Shown: in pieces, positions 62,025 through 64,000 of the stretch
Position numbering within the stretch: position 1 is the first letter of the stretch
Layout of the letters: each line of letters starts with the position of its first letter
From: Hallerella sp963656065
GTDB taxonomy: Bacteria > Fibrobacterota > Fibrobacteria > Fibrobacterales > Fibrobacteraceae
DNA: 64,000 nt
Direction: 5' to 3'
Assembly: GCA_963656065.1 (NCBI GenBank)
Contig: CAVKGV010000001.1
Coordinates: 124,001 to 188,000 of the forward strand
The notes under the pieces: model-generated
Seen by the model: the letters and a program-made list of their open reading frames with translations, nothing else
What the model was told of the DNA's origin: nothing
Databases searched by the model: none
Translations under genes and position numbers: made by a program

Positions 62025-64000
62025 ATGGCTTCCACTTTCTTTGTACAGAAAATCCCGAAAGAAAGGGTTTTCGTCATCGGGCGCGGAAAGGACGCCGATT
62101 TCGAACTGAAGGACGCTTCCGTTTCAAGGCGGCATGCAAGGATTGAGTATCGGTCAGGGCGCTGGATCTTCACGAACCTGAGCGAAACATCGGGAACCCT
62201 CTTCCAGGGAAAGAATATCGAATCAAAGGTCATCGAAGACGGCGATGTTTTTCTTCTGGGATTGCAACAGCTGCGCTTTTCCATCAAGGACGGAGCGCTA
62301 TCCCTTTCCCATGTCCGCACACTGGAAGACGTCCCGGCAATTCCGCTATCGGAAAAATCCTCCATTACGCTTGGACGCGGACAAAACGACGACGAACCGG
62401 GAACAATCCTCCACCCGGCATGCCCTAAAAAGCTCGCGACGGCGAAGCTCGAAGGAAAACGCCTGCGACTCGACTTTTCGAACCGGATTTTTCCCCGGAA
62501 GAAATATCTGGAAAACCGCGAGACGCTGAAACTTCCCTGGTGCCTTCTCGAATTTCGCGACGGGAACCTGTTCCTCCACCAGAAAGACGTCGGATTTTCC
62601 CTGGCGGTTTCGGATGTATCCGTGGAAATTTCCCGAAAGAAAATCCTCGAAGGAATCCGTTTTTTTCTGCCCGCCGGAAAAATTCTTTCCATCATCGGCC
62701 AGAGCGGACAAGGGAAAAGTACATTTCTCGAACTTCTCGCGGGAAAGGTTCGCCGTTCGGAAGGAAGCATCCTCCTCGACGGAATCGATTGCGAACAGGG
62801 AAATGTCCAGCGCGAAATCGCCTACCTTCCGCAGGAACCGCTTCTCCGGGACACATTGACCGTCCGCGAAACGCTCGCCCTTTCGGCGCGGATTTCCCTC
62901 CCGAAAGACTATACCGCAAGCGAAACCGAATGCCGCTCGACAAAGCTTCTGGAATTTCTGCGCATATCAAATCTCGAAAACCAGAAGATCGCGCACCTGT
63001 CCGGCGGAGAACGGCGGCGCGTCGCCATTGCGGCCCAGTTGATGGGGGCGCCAGGGCTCATCCTCCTCGACGAACCGCTTTCCGGACTCGACCCGCTAAA
63101 CGCCAAGCTTCTCTGTTCCTACCTAAAGGACCTCGCGTCAAAAGGACACACCGTCATCCTCACGACGCACAGCTATGAAGCTTTGCGGGTCTCCGACGAA
63201 GTCCTTCTGATTCACCAGGGAAAGATGGGATTTTACGGAGCTCCGGCGGACGCATTCCGTTTTTTCAACGCGAAAGATCCCGAAGGGATTCTCGAAACAC
63301 TTTCCGACCGGACTTCCGAAAACTGGAAAGAAGCGGGCATCTGCAGCCGAATCGAAAAGCCCGAGCCAGTCGAATCGTATTTTCCGCAGTGCCCCCGCAA
63401 GAACACTTTCCCCTATTTTTTCTCGGTTCTCTTCCGGCAATGGTTCAGGGATCCCGGCAAGGCGGTTTCGCTCGTCGTCCAGCCGGTCGTCATCGGATTT
63501 CTCTTTTCCCAGATTTTTTCGAAAGCTTCTTCGCTCTGGGTCGCGGCGTTCGCCCTCGTTCTCTCCGCAAACTGGTTCGCCCAGTCCCTTTCCGTCCGTG
63601 AAATCGTGCAGGAAAAGGATCTTCTTCTCGACGAGTTCCGCAAAGGGGTTTCTCCCGCAAAAATCCTCGCGGCAAAGCTCTTCTTTACCGCATTCTTCGC
63701 CCTCTTTGAAACGGGAATCGTCTATGCATTTCTTGCCGGAAGCATCTCCGTCTTCCCCTCGGTGCCGCTCTGGATTACTTTATGCGCAACGATACTTCCC
63801 GCAGCCGCCGCAGGTCTTCTGCTCAGCACCTTTGCGCGGAATCCCGGACAGGCGAACGCATTTCTTCCCCTGGTGATTCTTCCGCAAATCGCCCTTTCCG
63901 GAGCGCTTGTTCCAAAAGATCAGATGACGGACATCGCCCAAAAGATAGCCCTCGCGATATGGACGCTTTACGACCAGTCTGCGATGCAGGACGTTTTCAT
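62025..64000 (+). CDS. FHA-domain ABCG-type transporter, partial
   Basis: The gene starts at ATG 62025 and runs off the right edge with no stop. The N-terminus is an FHA domain (VFVIGRGKDADFELKD with SVSRRHARIEYRSGRW), followed by a second, weaker FHA-like region (ITLGRGQNDDEPG). The ABC module has Walker A IIGQSGQGKSTFLELLAG, signature HLSGGERRRVAIAAQ and Walker B ILLDEPLSGLDPL. ABC2-type membrane helices begin near residue 470 (AVSLVVQPVVIGFLF). FHA domains bind phosphothreonine, so a Ser/Thr kinase may control it. Cargo unknown; C-terminus is missing. Confidence 0.9.
   Translation, partial: MASTFFVQKIPKERVFVIGRGKDADFELKDASVSRRHARIEYRSGRWIFTNLSETSGTLFQGKNIESKVIEDGDVFLLGLQQLRFSIKDGALSLSHVRTLEDVPAIPLSEKSSITLGRGQNDDEPGTILHPACPKKLATAKLEGKRLRLDFSNRIFPRKKYLENRETLKLPWCLLEFRDGNLFLHQKDVGFSLAVSDVSVEISRKKILEGIRFFLPAGKILSIIGQSGQGKSTFLELLAGKVRRSEGSILLDGIDCEQGNVQREIAYLPQEPLLRDTLTVRETLALSARISLPKDYTASETECRSTKLLEFLRISNLENQKIAHLSGGERRRVAIAAQLMGAPGLILLDEPLSGLDPLNAKLLCSYLKDLASKGHTVILTTHSYEALRVSDEVLLIHQGKMGFYGAPADAFRFFNAKDPEGILETLSDRTSENWKEAGICSRIEKPEPVESYFPQCPRKNTFPYFFSVLFRQWFRDPGKAVSLVVQPVVIGFLFSQIFSKASSLWVAAFALVLSANWFAQSLSVREIVQEKDLLLDEFRKGVSPAKILAAKLFFTAFFALFETGIVYAFLAGSISVFPSVPLWITLCATILPAAAAGLLLSTFARNPGQANAFLPLVILPQIALSGALVPKDQMTDIAQKIALAIWTLYDQSAMQDVF

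Overview
The window looks like ordinary chromosome from a Gram-negative member of the Fibrobacterota (Fibrobacter or Hallerella type). The main clue is the lipoprotein at 29494-30201, which carries the domain described as the Fibrobacter succinogenes major paralogous domain (core GNQVWMAENLNY). Serine-rich lipoproteins, many outer-membrane barrels, LpxD and a large secreted beta-helix protein fit a gut fibre degrader. The genus is inference. No phage, insertion sequence or CRISPR array was seen. Genes are packed tightly, and many neighbours overlap by 1-4 bases.

Layout: (1) 3-536 is the end of a DegT/DnrJ-type sugar aminotransferase. (2) 514-3972, minus strand: four translationally coupled genes, YkgJ-type protein, SprT-like protease, FliB-type lysine methylase and outer-membrane barrel. 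(3) 4086-6526: EF-hand-like TPR lipoprotein and barrel. (4) 6579-10556: ruvAB and aconitase. (5) 10604-16959: patatin, a NifU-like protein with sufB, lpxD, a lipid kinase and a lipoprotein. (6) 17017-23861: YihY, a UvrA paralogue, aspartoacylase, a HAD protein and argF. (7) 24002-28697: secreted beta-helix protein and Ser-rich lipoprotein. (8) rpsD behind a structured leader. (9) 29494-30878: Fibrobacter lipoprotein and a decayed hydrolase pseudogene. (10) 30956-37108, minus strand: COG0523 GTPase, CapA-like protein, prfC, rmuC and small genes. (11) 37150-41638: MBL-fold hydrolase, trmB, recN and a CDP-alcohol phosphatidyltransferase, followed by initiator tRNA. (12) 41892-48872, minus strand: smc below envelope genes and a DUF2062-DUF1015 fusion. 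(13) 48923-55788, minus strand: thiM, a receiver-like protein and a CUT1 sugar ABC transporter whose MalG-type permease carries a large extra domain. (14) mdh and an Omp85-type barrel. (15) 58420-64000: RND exporter, aspartate-type aminotransferase and an FHA-ABC transporter cut by the window edge.

Most genes are housekeeping: recombination and repair (ruvAB, recN, rmuC, smc), TCA enzymes (acn, mdh), Fe-S assembly, arginine synthesis, translation (rpsD, prfC, trmB, tRNA-fMet) and envelope biogenesis. The most unusual items are the rpsD leader, which can fold as a pseudoknot or as a hairpin beside the Shine-Dalgarno; the permease fused to a propeller-like sensor region; the YkgJ-SprT-FliB-barrel unit; the NifU-like protein whose scaffold half has lost its cysteine motif; and an initiator tRNA with a C1-U72 mismatch. 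Several genes have TATA-type -10 boxes only 6-9 bases before the start codon, which suggests leaderless mRNAs.
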